A DNA stretch of 64,000 nucleotides from Microthrixaceae bacterium (GCA_020637195.1 JACJWK010000009.1:62001-126000); one strand, 5' to 3'. Counted from the first letter of the stretch, positions 9,427 through 18,094 are shown. A program made the numbers and translations. The notes: generated by a model from the letters alone, not told the origin.

Positions 9427-10257
9427 CTACGCGACGGCGAGGCAGGCGTAGGTGAGGGCGCCGGCGAGGGCGACGCACAGGCCGAGGGCGGCGGCGTCGG
9501 ACGGCAGCGACCGGCGCAGCACCAACAGCACGTAGCCCGCGGCCATGCCCCCGACCAGGCCGCCGAGATGGCCGCCGATCGAGATGCCCGGCACCACGAA
9601 GGTCAGCAGCAGGTTGATGGCCAGCAGGCTGCCGATGCCGCTGTGCCAGGGGTTGATGCCCTCGGCCCGCTGGCCGACGATCGCCGCGCCCATCAGCCCG
9701 AAGACCGCGCCCGAGGCCCCGACCGTGAGCACGTTGGGGTCGAGCACCAACACGCCGAGGGACCCGGCGACGAGCGACGTGACGTAGGTGGCGAGGAAGG
9801 GCCACTTCCCCATCCGAGGCTCGAGCATGGAGCCGAGCAGCCACAGCATGAACATGTTGAAGGCCAGGTGCAGGAAGTCGGCGTGGAGGAACCCCGACGT
9901 GAAGATGCGGTACCACTCGCCGGCGCCGACGCCGACGGCGGTGACCCCGTCGAAGGTGCCCTCGCCCACCAGGCCGCCGCGGACACCCAGGTCGTCGGCG
10001 CCGCGGAAGCCGAGGCCCACCACGTAGACGACCACGTTGACGGCGATCAGCACCTGGGTGACGATCGGCCGGGCGGGGGCCATCGCCGAGCGTCCGTGGT
10101 AGACGCGCTGGCGTCCGCTCTTGGCGCACTCGGGGCAGTGGAAGCCCACCGATGCCTGGATCATGCACTTCGGGCAGATGGGCCGGTCGCACCGCTGGCA
10201 CGACACGCCGGCCCGGGCGTCGGGATGCCGATAGCAGGTGGTCACCTCGGTGGGCAC
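9427..10257 (-). CDS. Rhomboid-family intramembrane serine protease with N-terminal zinc finger
   Basis: 276 residues. Residues 8-45 hold a B-box/zinc-ribbon-like module (CYRHPDARAGVSCQRCDRPICPKC followed by HCPEC). The membrane domain contains the rhomboid signature LHLAFNMFMLW, the nucleophile in VGASGAVFGLMGA and the second-site histidine in ISIGGHLGGLVGG, so both members of the Ser-His dyad are present. This two-domain build is common in actinobacteria. Start GTG 10257 lies 6 bases after a TAGGTT hexamer. Confidence 0.92.
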   Translation of the reverse strand: MPTEVTTCYRHPDARAGVSCQRCDRPICPKCMIQASVGFHCPECAKSGRQRVYHGRSAMAPARPIVTQVLIAVNVVVYVVGLGFRGADDLGVRGGLVGEGTFDGVTAVGVGAGEWYRIFTSGFLHADFLHLAFNMFMLWLLGSMLEPRMGKWPFLATYVTSLVAGSLGVLVLDPNVLTVGASGAVFGLMGAAIVGQRAEGINPWHSGIGSLLAINLLLTFVVPGISIGGHLGGLVGGMAAGYVLLVLRRSLPSDAAALGLCVALAGALTYACLAVA

Positions 10258-10263
10258 TCTGCG

Positions 10264-10269
10264 AACCTA
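10264..10269 (-). promoter_or_regulatory. Predicted -10 element of a leaderless promoter (rhomboid gene)
   Basis: TAGGTT on the minus strand, 6 bases before GTG 10257; no ribosome-binding site between. Confidence 0.5.
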
Positions 10270-10315
10270 TCGGCCGAGACGGCCGGCGAAACCGCGGCGA
10301 GGAGCCCCACCCATC

Positions 10316-12898
10316 GTGCCCGAGCACTCCATCGACGACGACGGCGCGGTCGCGCCCCAGCGTGAGCGGAGCCACGATCGCCTCGGCGCGCGCCTGGCGC
10401 AGCTCGCCCGCGCCCCCCAGCTCCTGGTGGCGTGCGACTACGACGGCACCGTCGCCCCGCTCGTCGACGACCCGATGGCCGCGCTCCCCTACCGGGAGAC
10501 CGTGGTGGCCATGCGGGCGCTGGCCCTGCTGCCCCAGACCCACGTCGCGGTGATCTCGGGGCGCTCCCTGCGCGACCTGGCGACGCTCAGCCGCATGCCC
10601 CAGGAGATCCACCTGGTGGGCAGCCACGGCACCGAGTTCGACATCGGCTTCGACGCCGGCCTGCCGCCCGAGACCACCGCCCTGCGGGCCGAGGTCGAGG
10701 TCGCGCTCCGCGCCATCGCCGCCCGCACCGAGGGGGCCATCGTCGAGCCCAAGCCCGCCGCGGTCGCGTTCCACTACCGGACCGTGGCCGCCGGCGACGT
10801 GGCGCCCTGCCTCGCCGAGATCGAGGCCGGCCCCGGCGCGCTCGCCGGGGTGCACCTCCGCCACCTCAACCACGTCGTGGAGCTCGCGCTCATCCCCACC
10901 GACAAGGGCAAGGCCCTCGAGGACATCCGCCACCGGGTGGGCGCCTCGACCGTGCTCTACCTCGGCGACGACGTCACCGACGAGGACGCCTTCGCCTCGC
11001 TGGCCGGCCCCGACGTCGGCGTGAAGGTGGGCGACGGCGACACGTCGGCCGAGTTCCGCGTCGCCGGCACCGTCGCGGTCGCCCGCCTGCTGGCGCAGCT
11101 CAACGAGCAGCGCGCCGCCTGGCTGGCCGGCGCCGGCGTCGTCCCCATCGAGCACCACTCGATGCTGAGCGACCTGCGCACCGCGGCGATGGTCACCCCC
11201 GACGCCGACATCGTCTGGTGGTGCGTCCCCCGCATCGACTCCGCGGCGGTCTTCGCCGAGCTGGTCGGGGGGCCGGCGGCAGGCGCGTTCCGGGTCGGCC
11301 CCGCCGGCGGCGGGCGCCCGTCGGGCCAGCGCTACGTCGGCGACACGCTGCTCCTCGAGACGAGGTGGCCGGGCCTCACCGTCACCGACTACCTCGACTG
11401 CTCGGGCGGTCGGCCCGACCGCCTCGCCGGTCGCAGCGACCTCATCCGGGTGCTCGAGGGCGACATCCGGGCGGTCGTCGAGTTCGCCCCGCGCCTCGAC
11501 TTCGGCCGCTACGCCACCCGGCTCGCCGTCCGCGACGACGGCATCGAGGTCGTCGGCGCCTCCGACCTCATGGTGCTGCGGGCCCCCGGCGTGTCCTGGG
11601 AGCTGCTCGAGGACGGCCTGCACCAGACCGCCCGGGCCGAGATCGACCTCCACGACGGTCCGGTCACGCTCGAGCTGCGCTGCGGCACCGCCAGCCTCAA
11701 GGCCGACGCCACCGACGAGGCGGACCGTCGCACGTCCACCGACGGGTTCTGGTCCGACTGGGCGGCGGGCCTCGACACCCCCGACCTCGCCGGCGCCATG
11801 GTGCGCCGCAGCGCGCTCGTCCTGAAGGGCCTGTGCCACGCGCCCACCGGCGCGATCCTGGCGGCGCCCACCACCAGCCTGCCCGAGCACCTGGGCGGCG
11901 TGCGCAACTGGGACTACCGGTACTGCTGGCTGCGCGACGCCGCCCTCTCGGCGGCGGCGCTCGTCCGCCTGGGCAGCGCCGAGGAGGCCATGGCCTACCT
12001 CGACTGGGTGCTGCGCATCCTCGAGCAGCGTGACGATCCCGAGCGCCTCCACCCGCTCTACCTGGTGACGGGTCGCCACCTGCCCCCCGAGGCCGAGATC
12101 GCCGAGCTGGCGGGCTACGCCGGCAGCCGGCCCGTCCGGGTGGGCAACGCCGCCGAGCGCCAGGTGCAGCTCGACGTGTTCGGCCCCATCGTCGACCTCG
12201 TCCAGCTGCTCGTCCAGGCGGGTGCCCCCCTCTCGTCCCAGCACTGGCGCCTGGTGGAGGCCATGGTCCACGCGGTCGAGCGCCGCTGGCACGAGCCCGA
12301 CCACGGGATCTGGGAGATCCGCAAGCCGCCCCGCCACCACGTGCACTCCAAGGTCATGTGCTGGACGACGGTGGACCGGGCCCTCGCCGTGGCCGAGCAC
12401 TTCACCGACCCGGACCAGCACGAGTGGCGGGCGCTGCGCGACCAGATCGCGGACGACGTGCTCGAGCACGGCTGGAAGCCGGGCGTGTCGGCCTTCACCG
12501 CCGCGTACGACGGCTCCGACCTCGACGCCTCGGTGCTGGTGGTGGGCCTCTCCGGCCTGCTCCCGCCCGACGACCCCCGCTTCGTGGCCACCGTGGAGGC
12601 GGTCGAGCGCGAGCTGCGGGAGGGACCCACCGTCTACCGCTACCGGGCCGACGACGGGCTCCCCGGCACCGAGGGCGGGTTCCACCTGATGACGTCCTGG
12701 CTGGTCGACGCGCTGCACCTCGTCGGGCGCACGGCCGACGCCCGGGCGCTGTTCGAGCGGCTCGTGGCGCTGGCCGGGCCGACCGGCCTGTTGGCCGAGG
12801 AGTACGACCCGGACCACGGGCGCTCCCTCGGGAACCACCCGCAGGCGTACTCTCACCTCGGCCTGATCAACAACGCCCTCACCCTGGCCCGGGCCTGA
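10316..12898 (+). CDS. Trehalose-6-phosphate phosphatase / GH15 hydrolase fusion
   Basis: 860 residues. Residues about 20-265 are an OtsB-type HAD phosphatase: motif I DYDGTVAPL (Asp41, Asp43), VISGRSLRDL, and motif IV LGDDVTDEDAF. Residues about 285-860 are a glycoside hydrolase family 15 (alpha/alpha)6 barrel with GGVRNWDYRYCWLRDA and HSKVMCWTTVDRAL. The usual GH15 activities are glucoamylase and, in mycobacteria, trehalase, so one polypeptide may convert trehalose-6-phosphate to trehalose and then glucose. GTG 10316 has a GAGGAG ribosome-binding site. Divergent from the rhomboid gene. Confidence 0.9.
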   Translation: MPEHSIDDDGAVAPQRERSHDRLGARLAQLARAPQLLVACDYDGTVAPLVDDPMAALPYRETVVAMRALALLPQTHVAVISGRSLRDLATLSRMPQEIHLVGSHGTEFDIGFDAGLPPETTALRAEVEVALRAIAARTEGAIVEPKPAAVAFHYRTVAAGDVAPCLAEIEAGPGALAGVHLRHLNHVVELALIPTDKGKALEDIRHRVGASTVLYLGDDVTDEDAFASLAGPDVGVKVGDGDTSAEFRVAGTVAVARLLAQLNEQRAAWLAGAGVVPIEHHSMLSDLRTAAMVTPDADIVWWCVPRIDSAAVFAELVGGPAAGAFRVGPAGGGRPSGQRYVGDTLLLETRWPGLTVTDYLDCSGGRPDRLAGRSDLIRVLEGDIRAVVEFAPRLDFGRYATRLAVRDDGIEVVGASDLMVLRAPGVSWELLEDGLHQTARAEIDLHDGPVTLELRCGTASLKADATDEADRRTSTDGFWSDWAAGLDTPDLAGAMVRRSALVLKGLCHAPTGAILAAPTTSLPEHLGGVRNWDYRYCWLRDAALSAAALVRLGSAEEAMAYLDWVLRILEQRDDPERLHPLYLVTGRHLPPEAEIAELAGYAGSRPVRVGNAAERQVQLDVFGPIVDLVQLLVQAGAPLSSQHWRLVEAMVHAVERRWHEPDHGIWEIRKPPRHHVHSKVMCWTTVDRALAVAEHFTDPDQHEWRALRDQIADDVLEHGWKPGVSAFTAAYDGSDLDASVLVVGLSGLLPPDDPRFVATVEAVERELREGPTVYRYRADDGLPGTEGGFHLMTSWLVDALHLVGRTADARALFERLVALAGPTGLLAEEYDPDHGRSLGNHPQAYSHLGLINNALTLARA

Positions 12899-12957
12899 GT
12901 CGGCCCCGCCCACCGCCGATGGACCTCCCCGCCCCGACCCACCCCTGCTGAGCGCCC

Positions 12958-14382
12958 GTGGTCTTCAACTCCCTCCAGTACGCGGTCTTCCTGCCGGTCG
13001 TGTTCGTCCTGTACTGGCGCCTCGGCCGCCGCGGCCAGAACCTGCTGCTGCTGTTCGCCTCCTGGCTGTTCTACGGCCTGTGGGACTGGCGGTTCCTCGG
13101 CCTGATGTGGCTGACCACCGCGGTCGACTACCTCGTCGGGCGCTACCTCGACACCCACGAGGACGACCGCAAGCGCAAGCGGGCGTTCGCCCTCAGCCTC
13201 GGCCTGAACCTGGTCATCCTCGGCTTCTTCAAGTACTTCAACTTCTTCCTCGGGTCCGCCATGGACCTGTTCGACACGCTGGGCATCCAGGCCAACGAGC
13301 CGACGCTGCGGATCCTGCTGCCGGTGGGCATCAGCTTCTACACGTTCCACGGCATCTCGTACACGTTCGACGTGTACCGCCGCGACATCGAGCCCGCCCG
13401 CAACGCGCTCGACTTCGCCGTGTTCGTCGCGTACTTCCCCCAGCTCGTCGCCGGGCCCATCGGCCGGGCCCACATCCAGCTCCCCCAGTTCGAGAACGAG
13501 CGCCCCCGCCTGCGGGCGGACCAGGTGCAGTCGGGGCTCGCCCTCATCGTGATGGGGCTGTTCAAGAAGGTGGTCATCGCCGACGCGATCGCCCCCTACG
13601 TCAACGAGGCGTTCGCCGACCCCACCAACCAGTCGTGGGTCACGCTGCTGGCGGCGACCTACGGGTTCGCCCTCCAGATCTACGGCGACTTCGCGGGCTA
13701 CTCCGACGTGGCCCGCGGCTCGTCACGGCTGCTCGGGATCGAGCTGCCCATCAACTTCGAGCAGCCCTACCTGTCGCGCAACCCGACCGTGTTCTGGCGC
13801 ACCTGGCACATCTCGCTGTCGAACTGGCTGCGCGACTACCTGTACATCCCACTCGGCGGGAACCGGGGGCGCCGCTCGCGCACCTACCGCAACCTCATGC
13901 TCACCATGCTCATCGGCGGGCTCTGGCACGGCGCGGCGTGGACCTTCGTGGTGTGGGGCGGCCTGCACGGCCTGTACCTGTGCGTGCACCGCTACTACCA
14001 GGAGGCCACCGACCAGGTGGGCGCCCACAACCGGCCCCGGCGCTTCACCGCCGCCGACGTCGTGCCCGCGATCGTCTGCTTCCAGTTCGTCTGCTTCGCC
14101 TGGATCTTCTTCCGCGCCGAGAACTTCACCCAGGCCTTCGACGTGATCCGGGGCATCTTCTCGTTCCAGGGCGGCGCGGTCACCCCCGGCTTCGTGCCCC
14201 TGCTCGTCATCGTGGCCGCCATCAGCCTCGTCATCGACCTCGCCCAGCGCAACCGCGAGACCCACACCCCGATGCTGGCGCTGCGCCCGGTGCTCCAGGG
14301 CCTGCTCTACGGCGGGTTCATCCTGGGCATCATCCTGTTCAGCGGCGGCGAGGCCGTCCCCTTCATCTACTTCCAGTTCTGA
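12958..14382 (+). CDS. MBOAT-family O-acyltransferase (AlgI/PatA-like)
   Basis: 474-residue polytopic protein starting VFNSLQYAVFLPVVFVLYW, the hallmark of AlgI/DltB-type membrane-bound O-acyltransferases. Conserved features are NFFLGSAMDLF, SFYTFHGISYTFDVYRR, YLSRNPTVFWRTWHISLSNW and the catalytic-histidine region GGLWHGAAWTFVVWGGLHG. These enzymes pass acyl groups across the membrane to polysaccharides. The partner SGNH/AlgJ/DltD protein that usually follows is absent. It lies 59 bases after the trehalose gene. GTG start without a strong ribosome-binding site; the 5' boundary is moderately certain. Confidence 0.92.
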   Translation: MVFNSLQYAVFLPVVFVLYWRLGRRGQNLLLLFASWLFYGLWDWRFLGLMWLTTAVDYLVGRYLDTHEDDRKRKRAFALSLGLNLVILGFFKYFNFFLGSAMDLFDTLGIQANEPTLRILLPVGISFYTFHGISYTFDVYRRDIEPARNALDFAVFVAYFPQLVAGPIGRAHIQLPQFENERPRLRADQVQSGLALIVMGLFKKVVIADAIAPYVNEAFADPTNQSWVTLLAATYGFALQIYGDFAGYSDVARGSSRLLGIELPINFEQPYLSRNPTVFWRTWHISLSNWLRDYLYIPLGGNRGRRSRTYRNLMLTMLIGGLWHGAAWTFVVWGGLHGLYLCVHRYYQEATDQVGAHNRPRRFTAADVVPAIVCFQFVCFAWIFFRAENFTQAFDVIRGIFSFQGGAVTPGFVPLLVIVAAISLVIDLAQRNRETHTPMLALRPVLQGLLYGGFILGIILFSGGEAVPFIYFQF

Positions 14383-14403
14383 GGGCCGCCGCCGCGCCGG
14401 CGC

Positions 14404-15150
14404 TCAGCGGCCGGTGAAGGTCGCCTTGCCGGGGCCGTGGTCGAGGAAGGACCGGACGCCGATCTCGGCGTCGGCGGTCGAGAAGACGTCGGTGAAGGCC
14501 TGCGGCTCGGTGGTGGCGCCGTCGATCGCGGCCTTGGCCAGGCCGTGGGCCACGACCGGGCCGGCGGCCAGCTCGGCGGCCCACGCCAGCGCGGTGGCGT
14601 GGAGCTCGTCGGGGGCGACGACCCGGTCGGCGAGGCCGATGGCGAGGGCCTCGTCGGCCGTCACTTGGCGGCCGCTCAGGATCAGCTCCTTGGCCCGGGA
14701 GACGCCCACGAGCCGGGGCAGGCGCTGGGTGCCGCCGCCGCCGGGGATGATCCCGAGCAAGATCTCGGGCTGGCCGAACACCGCCCTCTCCGAGGCGACC
14801 CGGAAGTCGCACGCCATGGCCAGCTCGCAGCCGCCGCCCAGGGCGTAGCCGCTGATCGCGGCGATCGTCACCCGGGGGAAGGCGGCCACGGCGTCGAGGA
14901 CCCGGTGGAAGGTGGCGGCCACGTCCGCGGCCCGGTCGGCCGAGAACTGGGTGACGTCGGCGCCGGCGGCGAAGATCCGGTCGCCGCCGGTGACCACCAC
15001 GGCGCCGGGCGGGTCGGCGGCCAGGCCGGCGACCGCCTCGCCCAGCTCGTGCAACAGCTCCTGGCTCAGCGCGTTGACCTTCGGGTGGTCGAGCGTGACC
15101 ACCGCCACCCCGTCGTCACGCCGCTCGACCCGGACCAGTCCGTCAGCCAT
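14404..15150 (-). CDS. Enoyl-CoA hydratase/isomerase family protein
   Basis: 248-residue crotonase-fold protein. It has the oxyanion-hole segment IFAAGADVTQF and the second signature ISGYALGGGCELAMACDFRVA with FGQPEILLGIIPGGGGTQRL, which places a catalytic Glu at the hydratase position. Probable role is hydration of 2-enoyl-CoA in fatty-acid or amino-acid breakdown. It is separate from the mutase and MeaB genes but fits the same acyl-CoA theme. Start ATG 15150 is 7 bases after TAAGGT. Confidence 0.9.
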   Translation of the reverse strand: MADGLVRVERRDDGVAVVTLDHPKVNALSQELLHELGEAVAGLAADPPGAVVVTGGDRIFAAGADVTQFSADRAADVAATFHRVLDAVAAFPRVTIAAISGYALGGGCELAMACDFRVASERAVFGQPEILLGIIPGGGGTQRLPRLVGVSRAKELILSGRQVTADEALAIGLADRVVAPDELHATALAWAAELAAGPVVAHGLAKAAIDGATTEPQAFTDVFSTADAEIGVRSFLDHGPGKATFTGR

Positions 15151-15157
15151 GGCCCGG

Positions 15158-15163
15158 ACCTTA
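15158..15163 (-). promoter_or_regulatory. Predicted -10 element of a leaderless promoter (enoyl-CoA hydratase gene)
   Basis: TAAGGT on the minus strand, 7 bases before ATG 15150. Confidence 0.5.
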
Positions 15164-15213
15164 GAGGCCCCCGGTTCCGGCTCCCGATTCGACGGGGGCG
15201 GCCGCCTGGGGGC

Positions 15214-16158
15214 TCAGGCCTCGGCGAGCAGCCGGTCGGACGCCGACCAGGGATCGAGCCGCCGCGCCAGCACGTCGGCGTGCAGCCGGTCCCACTCGTC
15301 GCCGCCGCAGAGCTCGAGGGCGCGGGCGTGCAGGCGCTCGGCCACGATGGCCCGCAGCTCCCGGTCGAGGCGCTCGGCCCGCCGCCGCTCCAGCAGGCCG
15401 GTGGCCTCGAGGTGGCGCTCGTGCTCGCCCAGCGCCGACCAGAGGTCGTCGACGCCTCGCCCGTCGACCGCGACCGTCTCCACGATGGGCGGGCTCCAGC
15501 CGTCCCGGGCCGGCGAGAGCGCCAGCATCTGCTCGAGGTCCCGCCGGGTGTCGGCGGACCCGGCCCGGTCCGCCTTGTTGATCACGAACACGTCGGCGAT
15601 CTCCATCAACCCGGCCTTGGCCGCCTGCACCTCGTCGCCCCAGCCGGGGTTCACGACGACGACCGTGGTGTCGGCCGACGACGCCACCTCGACCTCCACC
15701 TGACCCACGCCGACCGTCTCCACGAGGACGCGCTGGTGCCCGGTGGCGTCGAGCACCCGGATCGCCTCGGGGGTGGCCAGGGCGAGGCCGCCCAGGTGGC
15801 CGCGGGTGGCCATGGACCGGATGAACACCCCGTCGTCGAGGGCGTGCTCGCCCATGCGCACCCGGTCGCCGAGGATGGCGCCCCCCGAGAACGGGGAGGA
15901 CGGGTCGACGGCCAGCACCGCGACGTCCAGACCGTCCCGGCGGATGGCGCCGACGAGGGCGCTGGTCAGCGTGGACTTCCCCGCGCCGGGGGCGCCGGTG
16001 AGCCCGACCGTGCGGGTCGAGCCACCGAGCGGGTGCACGAGCCGACCGACCGCGCGCGCCTCGGCGCCTCCCCGCTCGACGAGCGACAGCAGCCGGGCGA
16101 GCGCGGTCCGGTTGCCGTCGCGGGCGGCGGCGACGAGCGTCGCCGGGTCACGGGTCAT
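15214..16158 (-). CDS. meaB: MeaB-family GTPase, acyl-CoA mutase chaperone
   Basis: 314-residue G3E GTPase. Walker A GAPGAGKST at residues 55-63, the DPSSPFSGGAILGDRVRM segment, switch-like RSMATRGHLGGLA, VETVGVGQVEVEVA and the guanine-specificity motif NKAD are all present. MeaB-type proteins load cobalamin and protect B12-dependent acyl-CoA mutases from inactivation. The mutase large subunit is at 22903-24543, about 7 kb away rather than adjacent. A TACCCT hexamer (16168-16173) lies 9 bases before the ATG. Confidence 0.93.
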   Translation of the reverse strand: MTRDPATLVAAARDGNRTALARLLSLVERGGAEARAVGRLVHPLGGSTRTVGLTGAPGAGKSTLTSALVGAIRRDGLDVAVLAVDPSSPFSGGAILGDRVRMGEHALDDGVFIRSMATRGHLGGLALATPEAIRVLDATGHQRVLVETVGVGQVEVEVASSADTTVVVVNPGWGDEVQAAKAGLMEIADVFVINKADRAGSADTRRDLEQMLALSPARDGWSPPIVETVAVDGRGVDDLWSALGEHERHLEATGLLERRRAERLDRELRAIVAERLHARALELCGGDEWDRLHADVLARRLDPWSASDRLLAEA

Positions 16159-16239
16159 CGAGGGCCGAGGGTACGCGGGGCGGCCGGGGGGACCGCCAGT
16201 CCGGTGCGGCGGCCGGCGGCGCGGGCCGAGAGGGAGACG

Positions 16240-16551
16240 CTAGAGGGAGACGACCGTCTCGTCGTTCTCGCCGAGGCTGATCACGCTGGTGACGCCGGGC
16301 ACCCGGTCCTTCAGGATGCGCTCGACGCCGGCCTTCAGGGTGAGGGTGGACGCCGGGCAGCTCACGCAGGCGCCCACGAGCTCGACGGTGACGACGCCGC
16401 GGTCGTCGATGCCGTGGAAGAACAAGTCGCCGCCGTCGGCCTGGACGGCGGGGCGGATCGCCTCGATGGTGTCGCGGAGGCGCTGCTCGACCTCGGGGTC
16501 GGTGGCCACCGTGCCCACCGCCTCGCCGTCCGCGCGCTCGTGCTCCTCCAC
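16240..16551 (-). CDS. NifU C-terminal-domain Fe-S scaffold protein
   Basis: About 103 residues forming a stand-alone NifU/Nfu C-terminal domain: IRPAVQADGGDLFFHGI then VELVGACVSCPASTLTLKAGVERIL, whose CxxC binds a [4Fe-4S] or [2Fe-2S] cluster in dimers. With the cysteine-free Nfu_N protein at 8637-8891 it would reconstitute a full Nfu. Start choice: GTG 16551 sits 7 bases after TAGAAT, matching the leaderless pattern. ATG 16560 overlaps that hexamer and ATG 16572 lies upstream of it; both remain possible. Confidence 0.88.
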   Translation of the reverse strand: MEEHERADGEAVGTVATDPEVEQRLRDTIEAIRPAVQADGGDLFFHGIDDRGVVTVELVGACVSCPASTLTLKAGVERILKDRVPGVTSVISLGENDETVVSL

Positions 16552-16558
16552 GGGGGCC

Positions 16559-16564
16559 ATTCTA
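16559..16564 (-). promoter_or_regulatory. Predicted -10 element (NifU-domain gene)
   Basis: TAGAAT on the minus strand. It overlaps the candidate ATG at 16560 and lies 7 bases before GTG 16551, which therefore looks like the true leaderless start. Confidence 0.4.
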
Positions 16565-16652
16565 CCGGTCATGGCCGTGCAAACCCGGATCGGCCCCGTG
16601 GTGTTCCCGCACGGGGGCACGGGTCGGGTGGGGCATCCGCGGGCGGCCCACC

Positions 16653-16658
16653 TACCAT
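16653..16658 (+). promoter_or_regulatory. Predicted -10 element (small membrane protein gene)
   Basis: TACCAT, 8 bases before ATG 16667 (5 bases before the in-frame GTG 16664). Confidence 0.4.
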
Positions 16659-16666
16659 CGGTCGTG

Positions 16667-16822
16667 ATGTCGGTGACGATCCTGGCGCACCAGGGCGGCT
16701 GGGACGAGGCCCTCGTCGTCGCCGTCCCGATCGCGCTGTTCGCCCTGATCCTGTGGGGCGCCAACCGGCGGGCGGCCCGCCTGCAGGCCGAGCGCGACGG
16801 CGCCCCCTCCGACGCCGACTGA
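16667..16822 (+). CDS. Small single-pass membrane protein
   Basis: 51 residues: a short N-terminus, one hydrophobic helix (about residues 15-31, ALVVAVPIALFALILWG) and a basic then acidic tail NRRAARLQAERDGAPSDAD. Positive-inside charge suggests the C-terminus is cytoplasmic. A promoter-like hexamer immediately upstream and good codon usage support expression. Convergent with murA, 24 bases apart. Function unknown. Confidence 0.6.
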   Translation: MSVTILAHQGGWDEALVVAVPIALFALILWGANRRAARLQAERDGAPSDAD

Positions 16823-16846
16823 GCCCGCCGAGCGGACCCGGGCCCG

Positions 16847-18094
16847 TCAGTCGAGGCGCTCGACGTCGGCGCCCAGCGCCTGCAGCTTCTCGACGAAGCG
16901 CTCGTAGCCGCGGTCGATGTGGTCGGCGTCGGCGATGACGGTCTCCCCGTCGGCGCCCAGGGCGGCGACCGCGAGCGCCGCGCCGGCCCGGATGTCGGGG
17001 GCGCGCACCGGGGCACCCGACAGCCGCTCGACCCCCCGCACCACGGCGTGGTGGCCCTCGGTTCGGATGTCGGCGCCCATGCGCACCAGCTCGTCGACGT
17101 AGCGGAACCGCCCCGAGAAGAGGTTCTCGGTGACGATGCCCACCCCGTCGGCGAAGGCCAGGAGCACGACGAGCAGGGGCTTGTAGTCGGTGGCCAGGCC
17201 CGGGTAGGGCAAGGTGGACACGTCGACCGAGCGCAGGCGCTGGCTGCGCAGGGCCCACAGCCCGTCGGGGTCGGGTGAGATGCGCATGCCCATCTCACCC
17301 AGCTTCTGGACCAGCATCGACATGTGGTCGGGCCGGGCGCCCTGCACGGTGATCTCGCCCCCCGCCACCCCCACCGCGGCGAGGTAGGTGGCGGCCTCGA
17401 TGCGGTCGGGGACGATCGCGTGCTCGACCGGCGACAGCTCGTCGACCCCCTCGACGGTGATCGTGGAGGTGCCGGCGCCGAGGATCTGGGCACCCATGCG
17501 GTTCAGGCAGGCCGCCAGGTCGGCGATCTCGGGCTCGCGGGCGGCGTTGTCGATGACGGTGGTGCCCTTGGCCAGCACGGCGGCCATCAGGGTGTTCTCG
17601 GTGGCCCCCACGCTCGGGAAGTCGAGCAGCACCCGCGTGCCGAGCAGGCGGTCGGCCCGGGCCTCGATGTAGCCGTGGGCGGTGGTGAACTCGGCCCCGA
17701 GGGCCTCGAGGGCCCGCACGTGCATGTCGATGGGCCGGGGACCGAAGTCGTCGCCGCCGGGCAGCGCCACCCGGGCCCGCCCGAAGCGGGCCAGCAGGGG
17801 ACCGAGCACCACGATGGACGCCCGCATCCGCTCGACCAGCTCGTACGGCGCCTCGGGGCGCAGGTCGTCGGGCGAGTCGATCGTGACCGTGTCGCCGTCG
17901 TGGGTGACGACCATGCCCATCTCGGCCAGCAGGTCGCCCATCCAGGTGACGTCGGCGATGGCCGGGACGTTGCGCAGGGTGAACGTGCCCCGGGCCAGCG
18001 TCGTGGCGGCCATCACCTTCAGGACCGAGTTCTTGGCCCCGCTGACGGGCACCGTCCCGGACAGGGGGCCGCTCGGGCGGACCACCAGACGCAT
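16847..18094 (-). CDS. murA: UDP-N-acetylglucosamine 1-carboxyvinyltransferase MurA, Asp-type
   Basis: 415 residues, normal length for MurA, which transfers enolpyruvate from PEP to UDP-GlcNAc in the first committed step of peptidoglycan synthesis. SGAKNSVLKVMAA with the conserved Lys21-Asn22 opens the protein. The catalytic loop reads LPGGDDFGPRPIDMH, so the residue at the position of the E. coli catalytic Cys115 is Asp115. Cys-to-Asp MurA enzymes, as in Mycobacterium tuberculosis, remain active but resist fosfomycin. Start ATG 18094 lies 6 bases after a TACCGT hexamer; GGAGG inside that spacer could also act as ribosome-binding site. Confidence 0.97.
   Translation of the reverse strand: MRLVVRPSGPLSGTVPVSGAKNSVLKVMAATTLARGTFTLRNVPAIADVTWMGDLLAEMGMVVTHDGDTVTIDSPDDLRPEAPYELVERMRASIVVLGPLLARFGRARVALPGGDDFGPRPIDMHVRALEALGAEFTTAHGYIEARADRLLGTRVLLDFPSVGATENTLMAAVLAKGTTVIDNAAREPEIADLAACLNRMGAQILGAGTSTITVEGVDELSPVEHAIVPDRIEAATYLAAVGVAGGEITVQGARPDHMSMLVQKLGEMGMRISPDPDGLWALRSQRLRSVDVSTLPYPGLATDYKPLLVVLLAFADGVGIVTENLFSGRFRYVDELVRMGADIRTEGHHAVVRGVERLSGAPVRAPDIRAGAALAVAALGADGETVIADADHIDRGYERFVEKLQALGADVERLD

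Noticed and set aside
9329..12913. Very long minus-strand open frame (about 1190 codons) opposite the trehalose gene
   Set aside because: It is antisense to the OtsB/GH15 gene, Val/Gly/Arg-rich and without domains; long antisense frames are expected in DNA this GC-rich. The same applies to other long shadow frames such as 27010-30552 and 42265-45213.
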